Shown piece by piece: positions 1 through 12,254 of a stretch of DNA of 64,000 nt. Source of the stretch: Lophius americanus. Its lineage: Eukaryota; Chordata; Actinopteri; Lophiiformes; Lophiidae. How positions within the stretch are numbered: the stretch's first letter is position 1; each line of letters opens with the position of its first letter. The stretch covers positions 12,116,001 to 12,180,000 of the forward strand of contig JBBDHG010000057.1 in NCBI GenBank assembly GCA_037951165.1, read 5' to 3'. Made by a program: the position numbers and the translations under genes. A model generated the notes under the pieces. That model was not told the DNA's origin, ran no database searches, and was given only the letters and a program-made list of their open reading frames with translations.

Positions 1-2379
1 TGTCTATCTATTCTGTGTGTCATCAGAGTGGATAATAGCAGAGTTCACTGACCTGTAGTTTATTCAGGAAAAGGATATTCCTGATGAATAGGCAAGTTTG
101 TGTAGCTTACGCATGTTGCAAAGCTTCTTATACCATCAATAATTTCCACCAGATGCGTGACTCCTGACCTGTAAAATTGATAATTATGGCATCATTGATT
201 ATCAGGGGTTGGAGGTAAAACAGCATTTCCAATCATTTCCTATAACCGTTAAACCAAAAATAAAAAATATACACTAATTCATCTGGTTTCCCTGCATGGA
301 CTAATCACTTCCCCCCACTTTCTGGCACTCAGGTATAAAGAAGAAAAAAAAAGGAACCTCTTCCAGCGCAGAAAGTCTCTGGTATTTGGGTAACGATGAA
401 ACTTTGAGGCTGCAGACTCAGCTCTAAACTCCTGTCACTTCCTTTCCCAGTCTTTAATGTGACTGGAAGCTTGGTACTGTGACAAGCTGTCAGTAAATTA
501 GTCCGTTTGGTGACACTGAGTACCAGGTTGCTCTTAGTCAGCTTCCCGGTAGTTACAGAGACATTGGTTTCCAGCGGTGCCACTTTCTCTGACATCATTT
601 ACCGGACTGGGTTTACACTTCCAGTAGGCTAATGTTAAGAGCTTGATTTGGAAAAAGTGCCACTTAGTGGCCTCTGCCAAGAACTACACGTGGGCAAGGT
701 AGAGGACTGTCAACACCTTGGCTGCTCTGAGCTCGCTCAAAAGCCAGTGGCTCAATTGAGTATAAAGTTGTAGTTAGTCAAAAGAAATCTTTAAGTGATT
801 GTTGACCTCTTGAAACACAGATGCTTTTTGCCCAATGGCTGCAGCTGAAACGCCAGTAGCCCCATTACCTAGTTTACTCTAGTTTTTGTAAATAAAGATT
901 TTAATCTAGGGGGTTAAGATCCATGCCATGACTGCATTGTTGGGCTTTAGTACTGATAAGTAACACATGGAAGCTATATCTGCATATCTCCTCATGAACC
1001 TGGGATCTAGGTTGCATATTGAGTTGTTTTCCATTTTCCCTGCCACAGAGAATTACAGAACATTATAAAAGGAATATCAATTTTGACTAAGTTGCAGTTG
1101 AGTTACAAACAGCATCTGTAGGAGGGTTATGGTATAAAAGGATAAACTCCCTTAAATTAGCTTCATGGCAATATCATTTGTGATCATTGCCTTCTATTTT
1201 TATACCAATCGTCACGAATGAAAACCAGAAAACCCACCTTTTGTTTGAAAGCACGGCATTTAAAATTGAATAACATTCAGTTTGCAACTTTACAAGTCAG
1301 CCCACCCATTCCTTCTCAAGAATCTACAGTTGCAGTTGGACAAGTCATGTATCAAAATTATGTTATCCAGCATCTTGTCAAGGGATGTGGTACCTACAGA
1401 TAGATTTAGAAAGTGTGATAGCATTGCATAGCGGCTTAAAGTTATAATATAGCATCAAAGAAGGTAATCCTGAACACCCAACTTTTGAAACCATTGAGAA
1501 GTTGACTCTTGAGGTACGTGCAGGAGAAACAACACAGCAAATACTCGGTCAGAAAGGATCAGAAAACAGCAGGAGCAAAGCCATGAGTCAGCCTTCCCTA
1601 ACCAGTTCCAAGCTGACCTGGAGCTAGTTGCGTACCACCACCAGAGAGGAAATCCTACCAATCAATAAGTACTCCACAACGCCTGGCTGTGTATAACCGG
1701 CCGAGTTGAGTCCCCAGTGACAGTGTCGAGCTGAGCATTTACCTTACCTTTACCTAATTACAATATCACGAGTCGGGTAATTTTTAATGTTTTTTTGTAT
1801 ATTAAGTAGTGAGTATGATCCTTCATTTGTCATAACAAATGTTATCCAGCAACAACCAATTTATCATCTTCTTCCTTTGTGGTTTCTTCATCGTCTTTCT
1901 TCCACTTTAACCTAAAAACATAAAAAAAAATCCTCTCTAGAGCCGGAGTTCAGTTCATCCACTGTACAAACATGGCAGCACCACATGGCAGCCTATGTGG
2001 AAGAGGACCCACCCCCTCTGGAGATACAAAGGAAAAAGGAAACAAAGCCACATTAAAAGAAACATATCAACTATAACAACAATAACGTAATTGTGAATAA
2101 TATGCATCCATTCATTCAAAGAAATACACCTACGTTTTACATACTGGACCTTTGGAGAGATAGAAAAGAAAAGAAAACTGACTTCAATACTTTTCCTGAG
2201 TACCATCTGCTGTAAGATATAATAGCATTTTACCACCTTTATGGTTTGTATTACCTGTAGTAATTTAAGTGTTAAAAAAGTAATTTAAGTGATTAACAGT
2301 TGGACACATAGATCAGAATTTCAAGTCTCTGTCTACATATTGAATAAAGATGGCCATATTTATACTCTTCATAAGTAGT
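1..2379. other. No recognisable gene or repeat
   Basis: I see no recognisable protein domain, RNA gene or repeat here. The largest open frame (minus strand, 329-598, 89 codons) has no known motif. A TATA-like TATAAAAG lies near 1133, but nothing around it supports a promoter. Confidence 0.4.
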
Positions 2380-2471
2380 ATATATATCTATACATATATC
2401 TATATATAGATATACATATCTATATATATCTATATATAGATATGTATATATGTTTATATATATGTATGAAT

Positions 2472-2512
<41 letters not shown>
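2380..2512. repeat. AT-rich palindromic tract ending in a (TA)n run
   Basis: About 95 bases of ATATCTATATATAGATAT-like sequence, which is self-complementary, run into an uninterrupted TA dinucleotide repeat at about 2474-2512. Such DNA can form hairpins and is often length-variable. No coding meaning: short frames across it are low-complexity artefacts. Confidence 0.9.
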
Positions 2513-2514
<2 letters not shown>

Positions 2515-5500
2515 TGTGTCTTTGGTTTTGCTGACCTGTTTCCATGCTTCTAAAAAGGAATACCAAAATTTTCCCTTTTCAGACTTTTGGAGCGGGATCC
2601 TTTCGCTCTACCATCTACTCCATGAGCAATGATCAGCTGGAGCCATCTTTTATCCAAACAGGAGTCTGACCTCTTTTTTAGAGATTTCTACTTGATGCCA
2701 CTGCAGCAACTAAATATCAGAGAGCTTTTCTATTCCGCAATGGAAATTGCTGAGTATCCAGTTCAGTTTAATTTGACTCCACTATCCTCACTTCTTGAGC
2801 TCTATTTAGTTATATTGTAATTTTAATATTTTCCATTTTTGTCCCATTGTATTATTTAGTTGCTCTTATAATTTCCAAGACCGGGACTATTAGGAAGGAA
2901 ACTATTAGGAAGGATTATGATGAATGAGAACAACGTGTTGCCTTACTTCACTATCTGAGGAAGTTCTACATTAGGCTTCCTTTAAACTCAATCTGACCTC
3001 CTCTGATATCCCACATTGGAATGACCTACCCATGTTTTTGGTCATGATCCAGGAAGGTTGTTGCTCTGGGACACCCAGGCAGGATGGCGCAGGCCGTTAA
3101 AAGCTTTGCAGATGTGAGACATCAGGTGGAGGCCGAAATTACCTTTATTATTCCCAGCATTGGAGTGACCTGTTGTGTGAGGGCATGGGCGTGTGTCGCA
3201 AAGTACAACTTTAGGGTGATGACTTACATTTTTGGGCGGGAAGTCAGGAAGTCAATCACAATAGTTAAAACTGGTTGCAGGAAATATGGGCAGTAAACTG
3301 TGACTCAGCAAAATGTACTCTCTTTCTTGGGACAGGGGGGTCATTCAGAATTTGAGCTTTTTGAAGATTAGAGTGGAGTCATACTTTAAGATAAGCTTAT
3401 ATTTCCCATCAATTCTTTTTTTAAGGTAGTGCAATAAAAATGACTTTTACTTAGATTTCTGCGACTTCAAAGTAAAAGTTGGAGATTCAGTCTTGGACTT
3501 CAGAGCTTCACAGCTTAGGCAGAATGAAGGGTGATCCATTTGATGTAGGTTATTTGGTTAGTTGAGGAAATTAACCCGCTGGAGTACTCCCTTGATCTAC
3601 TGCTTCTACTTTAGCCTATAATGAGCCTTTGCAATATAAGAGTTCTGTGTCAGAGCAGGAGACAAGGCCAAGTTGTGGAGACTCACGGTTCCACTTGCAT
3701 TAGTATCATGTGCACAAGAGGAAGTATGGGTCAAGCTTGAAAAATTACACCATTCCGGCATCCAGACTGGAGATGGTGAGATAGGGGAGGCGATCAAAAT
3801 GGAAAGAGAGAGAATCCCAAAAGGATTACCATTCTCAGGGGAACACTGGGGAATATTTTGGTAACTTGCAATAAAGCTCTAGCTATAGCTATCTTTTTCA
3901 GCGACAGTCATATCGCACCGCACATCTTTCACAAATGCTCAATCCAAAGCATTCAACCCACATGGAAAACCTTAACCTGGATGAATGCTAGTTTAAACTG
4001 ACAATTCCCTCTATTCATCTTGTTCTTTTTGAGATCTGGTTCCAGCCACCACTGATCCATCAACTGAATTAGTCGTCGGTTTAAGAAGGGGAGGGGGGGC
4101 ACCAAAGACTTTCTTACAGATTAACAATCAAATATTATCAGTTTGAATAAACCTTCATTCTTACTTCATTCTATCCCTCCTGACTGAATTATTCTTGAAG
4201 GGATGTGAATCCCTACATCAGCCCTTATTCTGGCCATAGGGGGCATGACAGAAAGAGCCTGATGGTCAGCAGGTCAGAAACCTGTGGAAGAACGACTAAT
4301 AAAGAAGCTACAAGAGCATTTTGGGAAAAGGTTGACGCAATTCATCGAAACACAGAGAAAGACTCAGCAGTAAAGCATACACTCTCAGTGTTCCATTTCT
4401 GTCAAGCCAAGGTACTCAAACCATCAAAACAAATCGTCATCAGAATGGGAATGCAGAAGGCATGTAAGATCAGATCATCACAGATCGGGATAATGAGTTG
4501 GGAGTATGTTTATTTTTGCTACAACGATGGGGCACTGAGTTCTTAAAATCTCATAAATACAACATTAGTTATCGGACCATCTGGCAAATATGATGCACAA
4601 GAAAAAGCTGCTGACCTCACCACAGCTTGAAATCATTATTCAATTTACACTCATCTTGACACAAACCTCTAAAATATTCTTGATTTCATCAGCAGCTACA
4701 CACTTGCGTCATGCTGGCTGCATGATTTCAACAAATTGACTGATAGAAAATGGGTTAGATGGCCCATTGCCATTGAATTAGGCCGTGATAGGCTTCCAAC
4801 TCGAACACCGGACTGATTTGGAGAAGAGGGAAGAAGGAAGGGTGAGGGAAGAAGGAAGGGTGAGAGAGTTCTTGTTGAACCGTGAAAGAAAAGCTTAATT
4901 GGACTTTCCCCCTGAGCTAACCTGAGAGAGCACTACTATTTTAATATGTTCATAGATCTTTGGCTGGATGGAAGAGGAAAAAAAAGAGAAGCAGACAGAC
5001 ATCCTTGACCCACTGCCCCTTGGATACCAGTTTGCATTCTTGCTGTAGAGTGGAACACAGAGAGAGCCCTACAGCGAGCTGAGTGTGAGTCATAGCTCAC
5101 TGTAGAGGCCCCCAGTTGCACCATGCATTTATGCAAAGTATGTTTCCACCAAACTTAATTTTAACATTGTGAAAGTACCAGAAAATAAAAATCACAAAAA
5201 TCCTAATTTCATCATGTTTTGCTAATTAGAAGTTGTTGAAGGTCCTTTTTACTGTCGCCATGATAGCTGCATCTTCTTGGCATTCCACCTGTCTTGGCCT
5301 TCACATCACCAGCAAGCTGAACAGAATAGTACTGGACGGTCCAGCTTTCCTTCTGTCTGCCCACATGGTGCGAGTGGGACTGAAACAGATGAATTATTCA
5401 TAAAAAAAAAGGGAAAAATATGAATGCATTTATCAAGTTTTCTTTGTATAGTTCACTTTATTTTGCACATTCAAAAAATATACAGAAAACAAGTCGTTAC

Positions 5501-5956
5501 AACGATGAATAATAGTGTATAGGGCAGGAGGAGGTGAAAAAACACACTGGGCTAATTTAGGAACTATGGGAATTGTTAATTGTTCTTTGAAAAATGTAAA
5601 TTTTTTAAATAAATATTATTGATTTGTGACTATGGTCAAGTTTAGAATATGTGGACTACTAAAACATTTGTTACTGACATTTCGCTGATTTGAAAGGTAC
5701 CAGCTCAGAGGAGGTTTGGATGATTAGTGATGATGCGGCCGCTAGCCATTACCCAATCCAAGAAGGATGATCAAGGGGAGGGCCCATAAAACCCCCGCCT
5801 ATAATTCATACATTTTTCTTTGTGTGAACTTGGAGCCTTTCTGCGATAGAGAATTGTGTGCTAGGGTGTTTGTTAAGCGTTGTGCTTGTAATTTTATCAG
5901 TGTTAGTCTTAGTGCCAGTTTATTCTGTAGATCCATCCAGCCAACATGAATAGATT
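2513..5956. other. No recognisable gene
   Basis: Mixed-composition DNA. Open frames are at most 113 codons (4205-4546, plus) and show no family motif or convincing splice context. A NotI-type GCGGCCGC octamer occurs near 5735, which is rare in this AT-rich window but isolated. Nothing else is supported. Confidence 0.4.
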
Positions 5957-6046
5957 AATGGATGGTTGGATGGATGGACGGATGGATGGATGGATAGATA
6001 GATAGACAGATACATAGATAGATAGATAGATAGATAGATACATAGA

Positions 6047-6134
<88 letters not shown>

Positions 6135-6149
6135 TAGATAGATAGATAG
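5957..6149. repeat. Compound GGAT/GATA/GACA microsatellite
   Basis: A tetranucleotide array begins with GGAT units, then alternates blocks of GATA and GACA with a few CATA interruptions. GATA/GACA is the core of the Bkm-type repeats known from vertebrate sex chromosomes, although such arrays also occur on autosomes. The antisense frame across it only spells repeated Tyr-Leu-Ser-Ile and is not a gene. Confidence 0.95.
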
Positions 6150-7194
6150 TAGTTCCTCTTGAGTTCATCAGTTAGCTTAGGAGTGAACCTTGAAGTTCTG
6201 TTAGGCCTGTTGGACCTTTTGGTGCTCCTAAGTATGTGGGATTAACAGATACCTGTATGCGAAACTGAAAACAATTGCTCTTATTTTTTATTTCCTCTTG
6301 ACGTGTTCTCCTCAGCGTGTTGGCATGCTTCTATCTTCAGTAGAACAAGGATGAGTGGTTTTTCTCATGCTGTAAAGTCATCAGAAGGTGGGCGAGGCAG
6401 CAGATCTCTTCTGCTGGCTCCCCCGTCTGAATATTTTCCACAGGAGTGTTATGACTCTAACAGTCACATCCTACCCACTCACCCCATGGGAAGTTGAAAG
6501 GATGGAGGCATTGAAACCAGAATCATAGATTTTGACAGATAGACACTGAGGAAAGGGAGGCTCTGCGTTCAAGGAAGATCCTGGATTTGACCGACCCATT
6601 TTATACCTGCACTTTTGGATGATCTCCTAACACTCAGAAAATCTGATCTGCATCAAATAGATTTCTGACTGAAATTATGGTGCAGCCTAGTTTTCCTCCC
6701 ACTCATACCTACGTGTGATTACACTAGCAGAGGTTACTGCTTGCTTCAAGCAATGAGAGCCTCTGTGGTTTTCCTCCTGTCCAGGCCTTGCAAATGCTGA
6801 CACTTAGTTCAAATCCTCCCATTGAAGCAAATACTTTCTGTTCTTGTCAGTCCAAAATTATAGGACTTAATTTGGCAATGGAGCACTCCATAACTTTGCT
6901 ATAAAAATGAAATATGCTATGTGGAACCCGGCAGTCAACATTTTTCCAGTTAGTGGCTCACTATAAAATATTTTATGCATCTGTAGCAGGATGAAAGGCC
7001 TCCGACCCTTCCATCACAATCTCCCTGAAGAGTCTGAAAACCAATGTGCCTTCTGAAAGACTTTATTACCGCAAATCATCTTAACTTCATTCTTTCTCGA
7101 TTGATTGAAATGATCATTAGAACATTTTAAATATCAAAGAAAAATCTTTAGTTTTTACTGTTCTTTGGTGGATGGCATCTTTGCCATCTCAATA
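6150..7194. other. No recognisable gene
   Basis: Unique-looking noncoding DNA between the GATA array and the L2-type fragment. I see no motif, splice pair with coding continuity, or repeat I can name. Confidence 0.35.
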
Positions 7195-7465
7195 AGATAC
7201 TAAGCTCAGCACCTGTGGAATGCACTCCCTGACCATCTCAGGGCTCCACAGATGACTGACACATTTAAAAAAGGACTTAAAACTTTCCTTTTTAGCAGAA
7301 CCTATAACTGTAATTAACATTAATGCTTTTGGTCATGTTTTTATATAGTTATTATTATTTTTTTTTTATTGATGCTTTTATCTGCTTTTGCTTTGTAGCA
7401 CTTTGAGATTTGATCCAAATGTAAAGTGCATTATAAATTAAATGTATTATTATTATTATTATTAA
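7195..7465 (+). mobile_element. 3' end of an L2-type LINE
   Basis: A plus-strand frame reads LWNALPDHLRAPQ...TFKKGLKTFLF, the C-terminal signature of L2/CR1-group reverse transcriptase ORFs (general form LWNxLPxxLR...FKxxLKTxLF). It is followed by a UTR with the usual 'CACTTTGAGATTT...AAAGTGCATTATAAATTAAA' style ending and an ATT repeat tail. Only the last part of the ORF and the 3' UTR remain, as expected for a 5'-truncated insertion. Exact clade (L2, Rex1 or CR1) is not certain. Confidence 0.8.
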
Positions 7466-8039
7466 GATAACCAGATCAAATAAACCTATGTAACTGGTAT
7501 AACAGACTGTAACTGATCAATGAAAAACCAACGCATAGGTATAAACATCGTAAGGAATGAGAGTATCTTGTTTTCTTGGTTTAAATTTGACATTCAAGCA
7601 CTGAATATTTCATTTTAACAATTTCTTTAACCACTGGATATCTTTGACACTCTTTAATAATCTTACTAAAAATGGATTATCTAACAATTTCACATTCCAT
7701 ATTTCCCATATTCAATCCATTTATGATATTATCCTTTTAATATTACTACTTTATTATCGTCATGTTGCAAATTTATTTAGATCTTTGAAAATATCAACAT
7801 TGAATGTATATGTTGAAAAAATGTCCAAAAAGTTTAGGAATTTCTATTTCACTAATTTATTCCAACCACGTCAACAAGCACACTGAAATTACTTTATAAT
7901 GGCGAATACCTCCTGCATGATCTCCATAAAGGACAAACTATTCCTTGAATTAACAACTTTGTGTGAGTGACTGTCTAAAATCTACGTCCGTGAAGTCTGT
8001 TGGAACCCTAGCACACCTTCCAACAAAATGAAATAGACT
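7466..8039. other. AT-rich DNA, nothing recognised
   Basis: AT-rich noncoding sequence. An 80-codon frame at 7644-7886 has no domain and the composition of random AT-rich DNA. Confidence 0.35.
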
Positions 8040-8225
8040 CCTCTATCCATCCATCCATTTTCTGTACCTGATCATCTTTACGAAGGTTGCAGGTGGGCTG
8101 GAGCCTAAACCAGCCAATATAGTCCAAGAGTTTGGAAAAGTTGGCATTCACCATAAGGCCAACACATGGAGAGAAAACCACAGTCACTAAATCACCCAGT
8201 GGGGGTGGGGGTACTGACAAAAAAA
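8040..8225. repeat. Dispersed teleost TCCATCCATT-type repeat (degraded)
   Basis: It starts with repeated TCCATCC followed by TTTTCTGTACC, then GGCTGGAGCCTAAACCAGC and GGCCAACACATGGAGAGAA. These match, with decay, a very common fish interspersed repeat whose usual form is '...TTTTCTGTACCGCTTATCC...GGCTGGAGCCTATCCCAGC...'. I believe it belongs to a non-LTR retrotransposon, but the class is from memory. Confidence 0.65.
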
Positions 8226-8564
8226 AGTATAAAATAAGTAACACGAGGCTCTTTAGTTTGTTTAATAAAAGGACAAGGTATAGACCTGGTCTATAGGAAA
8301 GGTATCCTTAAATGATTTCTGTTATGATCTGGCACTATATAGAAAATAAAATGATTTTGAACTTCAAGGGTGGGCGGGACACCCCCCTAATATAGTAGGG
8401 GAAACACTGTCATCCATATTCCTTGTTTACCCTGGGAAGAAGCTGGAGTATGGGAAATTATGGATCAACCAAATGATCAAGGTTTGAAAAAAATGTGGAT
8501 GTTACTCGTTCGCTTTATCTCTAAAGTTAATCAATTGCATGGCCTTATAAGTACATCAGTGGTG
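8226..8564. other. Short LINE-tail remnant, otherwise unrecognised
   Basis: At about 8315-8365, GATCTGGCACTATATAGAAA followed by ATAAAATGATTTTGAA resembles the 3' tail of a fish LINE or SINE, without any preceding coding sequence. The rest is unrecognised. Confidence 0.4.
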
Positions 8565-8690
8565 TTAATCTAGCTAATGTTAGCAATAATTCGGTTTGCT
8601 ATCTTTAAGTTTCTCAGCATTAAGTTAGCCCGCATAAGCGAGCTAGACTAATGTTAGCTAGCATTAAGTAAGCTAGCAAGGACGTGTTGT
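8565..8690. repeat. Degenerate GCTAATGTTAGC / GTTAGCTAGC cluster
   Basis: Several imperfect copies of GCTAATGTTAGC, AGCATTAAG and GTTAGCTAGC occur within about 125 bases, including two GCTAGC palindromes. The pattern looks like a decayed short-unit minisatellite built from partly self-complementary units. Confidence 0.6.
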
Positions 8691-10039
8691 GTGGTAAACT
8701 TATCAAAAATGCTATGTTAGCATCAACAGCATATGAATTTGTTTGTTTGTTTGTTTTGAACACAAATTCTCTGTTGTGGTCCAATTCTGCATGGGCATAT
8801 TGCAAACATATCAAAACGCTGGACACGTAGCTGAACAGAACATAACTAGTAAATAATCTGTTCTATTTTTTACATTACACAGTCGTTCTTTTGATCGGTT
8901 GATGTAGAGGTTTATACCACCCCTCTGACAGCCAATGACATGTCAATCAGTTTAGTTGCTTTTACTGTGAATGGGGTTTCTTTATGGAGCATTCACATTC
9001 TGATTGGGCTTTTAAACAGATTCTTATTGGAATATTGTGTACCATGCAAACCAAGCTATAGATGTGAAACACTTGCTGAATAAAACTTATAAACTTGTAG
9101 TATAAGAAACAGAGAATACATGATGAAGGATAGCTACATATGTAACATAATAAACTACACTGATTAAAGAGTAAAAATTAGACCTTTGAAAACTGATAAA
9201 CCTCCTCATATGGCTTACCTTGTAAAAGAAGACTGGTGTGCTAAGTAGGCATCAGAATGTGCTGCTTGATGCTGTGATGAGTTTATCACCTTGACAGAGC
9301 ATGTTATGAACTTGCATGAGTGAGCAGGTTTGAAAGAACTAATGACTTTCATTAGTTTAAAAAAAGTGTAAACATTTTTTGAGAGTTGCTTACAAAGTTA
9401 GAAATCCATTGGATATGTTGACAATATGTTTGTATGAAGGAAGAATAATGGTAAAGTTATGAATAATTAAACTTCTGCTAAATGTTTCTAATTCCGTTCG
9501 GAAGTTCTCCTTTCTGTCTCTAGGGGGCAGTATGGTTGCATCCCATCTGCCTGAGCTCCATGAAGGAGACTGCAGAAGCAGCTGCTCTTACATTACACAC
9601 TCCAACATTAAGCTTTTACAGCAGACAGAGCAAGGGCCTGATGTTTATGCCAAAATGTCATATTCAAGCAACTTACATCTCACTTGCCGCTCACATATTT
9701 GAAAAATATCTACAAAGGTTGAAGTTCCACTTTTGAACAAGAAAAAAAATGAGAAAGTGTTTGGGTGACACAGATACTGTTTATGATGCTTTTCGGCATG
9801 CAACACAGAAACTCTTGGTCATTTTTCAATGTTTTCGATTCCATATTTGATTTCCGTCCTTTTGGACCCCAGATTTGAGTCCATCCCCACTCACTGGTTG
9901 TCCTCACGGGGTGTAACCACCAGCGCAAGACATTCAGCAGTGCAGGTTGTTGGTATAGACCTAATGTGACTGGCTTAAAATGTACTGGTCATTTGAAAAC
10001 TTTATTCTTCTCTGATATTCAACCCTCAAATGAAGGAGT
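8691..10039. other. No recognisable gene
   Basis: AT-rich noncoding DNA. Short frames such as 9536-9736 (66 codons) have no motif. No named repeat seen. Confidence 0.35.
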
Positions 10040-10560
10040 GAAGTCAATTTTAGTGTAGCGCCAAATATCAACAAATATTATTTCAGGGCATTTGTCAAAA
10101 AAGAGCATGTCTAGACAAACTCTTTATTCTACAGAGGACCAGACAATTCCCCCATGAGCAGGTAAATGGAGACAGTGATGAGAAAAAAAAACTGATGATG
10201 GATGTGTAGACAAGGAGAGAGAGAGAGAGAGACACAAAGAGAGAGCACCTTAGGGCATCATGGGAAATTCCCTTGCTGTTTAAATCTATAGCAGGGTAAG
10301 GAATACCTTAAGCCTGCTCTTAAATTTAGAGAGGGTGTCTACCCCCCTAAACCAGACTGGGGGATGTTGCTACAGGAGTGGAGCCTGATTCCTGAAGATT
10401 CTGGCTTCCATTTTACTTTTGGAGACTCTTAAGACTCCAACTAACCTGCATTATGGTACCATTATATTCCTGATACTGTGACACTAGGAGCTCTTTAAGA
10501 TACGTTGATGCCTGATAATTAAGGGCTATATAGTGGGCAGAAGATTTTGATTTTGATTAA
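10040..10560 (-). mobile_element. L2-type LINE fragment, antisense 3' portion
   Basis: On the plus strand the segment carries the landmarks of a common fish repeat in order: GTGTAGCGCCAAAT, 'CTCTTTATTCTACAG', CCCCATGAGCAG, 'GGAGACAGTGATGAG', a GAGAGAGA tract, GGGCATCATGGGAAATTCCC, and 'CCATTTTACTTTTGGAGACTC'. The same landmarks recur at 35.0 kb and 55.2 kb, and the 55-kb copy continues into antisense reverse transcriptase motifs, which is why I assign the strand and class. This copy lacks any recognisable reverse transcriptase. Confidence 0.65.
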
Positions 10561-10849
10561 TTAAATTCTACATTTTAAAGGATTCTTCTGCAGGATAGTT
10601 TATTTGGGTGAGAAATGTTCTCTGGTTCGGGCACTGGTTATTAAACGTGCACGAGCAGCATTCTGGATTAGCTGCATATATTATTATATTATATTATTTA
10701 TAATGACTTCAAGCACTGAGAAGACCCTTCATGGAACATGGCAGGACGGGTGGCACTGTAAATCATTTTGTAAGAGGAGGGATTGTGATAATTTATAAAT
10801 AATAAATGGTAAATACTTAGGCCAGGTCTACCTGTGTTCTCTCTTAAAT

Positions 10850-11075
10850 GATGGGTGCAGTTGTAGCTCAGTGGTCTCCCAATCAGAAGATCAGAAGGTA
10901 GCCAGTTCAAGTCCCACCAGGGTCTACTTGTCATATGGGCCTTGAGCAATACCCTGAAACCTTAGCTGCCTGGGTGCTTCACAGGGGCTGCCCTGCACCC
11001 TCACGGATGGGTCAAATCTATGGAAGCAATTTCACTATGTTGTATGGCTTTATGTGATCAATAAAATTAAATATT
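10850..11075 (+). mobile_element. tRNA-derived SINE
   Basis: The head contains an RNA polymerase III A box (TAGCTCAGTGG, 10864-10874) and a B box (AGTTCAAGTCC, 10904-10914) at tRNA-like spacing. The body reads CTTGAGCAATACCCTGAA... and GGTGCTTCACAGGGGCTGCC, and the tail ends in CAATAAAATTAAA. The same body recurs in reverse orientation at 30985-31232. A free-standing tRNA gene is unlikely because no acceptor-stem pairing follows the B box. Confidence 0.85.
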
Positions 11076-11386
11076 TTCTGGGTAGTGTGGAAAATCACAC
11101 AAAATCTCATGGATTGTATTGATTGTTGGAAATGGTTGATTTCTTGTTGGCTGAACTCCTTTCTTCTATCAGAATTAGCCCAAAATGTTCATACTAAAGT
11201 TCTTCATTAAGTGAGCTGAAATAGCTTGAATTCACAGAGAGAACCAGGTAGATGCTGGGTGGTGGAATGTGAGTGTGTGTGTGTTGAAGGGAAAGGGGGG
11301 TGGCTGGGTCTAACTGAAAAGACAAGCCTATACTCTGTCCACGGTTTCCTAGAGACTCTTCTGAGAAATTGACAAAGAAGAGAAGG

Positions 11387-11390
<4 letters not shown>

Positions 11391-11427
<37 letters not shown>
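11391..11427. repeat. (GT)n microsatellite
   Basis: An uninterrupted run of about 18 GT units. Confidence 0.97.
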
Positions 11428-11428
<1 letters not shown>

Positions 11429-11795
11429 AGGATGTATACTAAGCTGACACATGGACAATGTCAATGTAAAGATATGCATTGTGTACACCCTGACAGAGTT
11501 TGCAACACAGTCGGTTCAATAATCTTTTCGTTCTTCGACCATTCAGTATGGTTCTGATTCAGCATTGATCAACATTGCAGAAGAGTTTTAAAGGCTTCAG
11601 TTCAAAACCGATAACTGCTTTCTCTTCTGAAATGAATTGCAGTGAGAAGCAAAAGCATTCAACAACCATTGTGTACATGTTTAATGGCAGAATGCACTAT
11701 TTATTAGCCTTTTAACCAGTTGAAAGAGTTCATTGTGTCTCTTTTTTTGACAAATATAAGACAAATTCTACTTTTACTTACTAATCTCTTTTAGA

Positions 11796-11819
11796 GGGTT
11801 AGGGTTAGGATTAGGGTTA
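11796..11819. repeat. Short interstitial telomere-like tract (GGGTTA)n
   Basis: Four consecutive GGGTTA-type units, one of them changed to GGATTA. This is the G-rich orientation on the plus strand, opposite to the tracts at 33.7 and 62.4 kb. Confidence 0.85.
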
Positions 11820-12254
11820 TATTTGTGGAGAGATCTTATCTTAATGTTAATGATTCCTCACAATAATTATTAACAATGATTTACCATCTTAGGAAAGACA
11901 GATATATTTAAAAATGAAATGTTATTTACTTCTGTTAATCTCAACCCGTTTTAACATTTGAAAGTCAGACTTATCACATCTCTGAAAAACATTTTCTTGA
12001 CAGTTTTGTATGAATGAACACAATTGTAGCATTTTTTTCAAAATCATACCTGATATAGTTTTTAACAAATTATCACTTCTGTAACAGTTTTTAGCAAATC
12101 CTTAACTGCAACATCTTCAAATGATGAACTCTGACCCATGTTTGTACGAATGATCAGTTATGTAAGATTTTCATAAAAAACTTAATTTTTTTTAACGGTT
12201 TAATGGCCTCTTTCTTTGTCTGTAAATGTCTGCAGTGGGAATCTTGGCATTGCA

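Larger units (their letters stand above)
11076..12254. other. Noncoding DNA with two short tandem tracts
   Basis: Apart from the GT tract and the telomere-like tract listed separately, this is AT-rich DNA with no gene I can support. The frames at 11207-11557 exist only because they run through the GT repeat. Confidence 0.4.

Noticed and set aside
10864..10914. A tRNA gene, from A and B boxes
   Set aside because: The sequence continues into a SINE body and tail and cannot form an acceptor stem.
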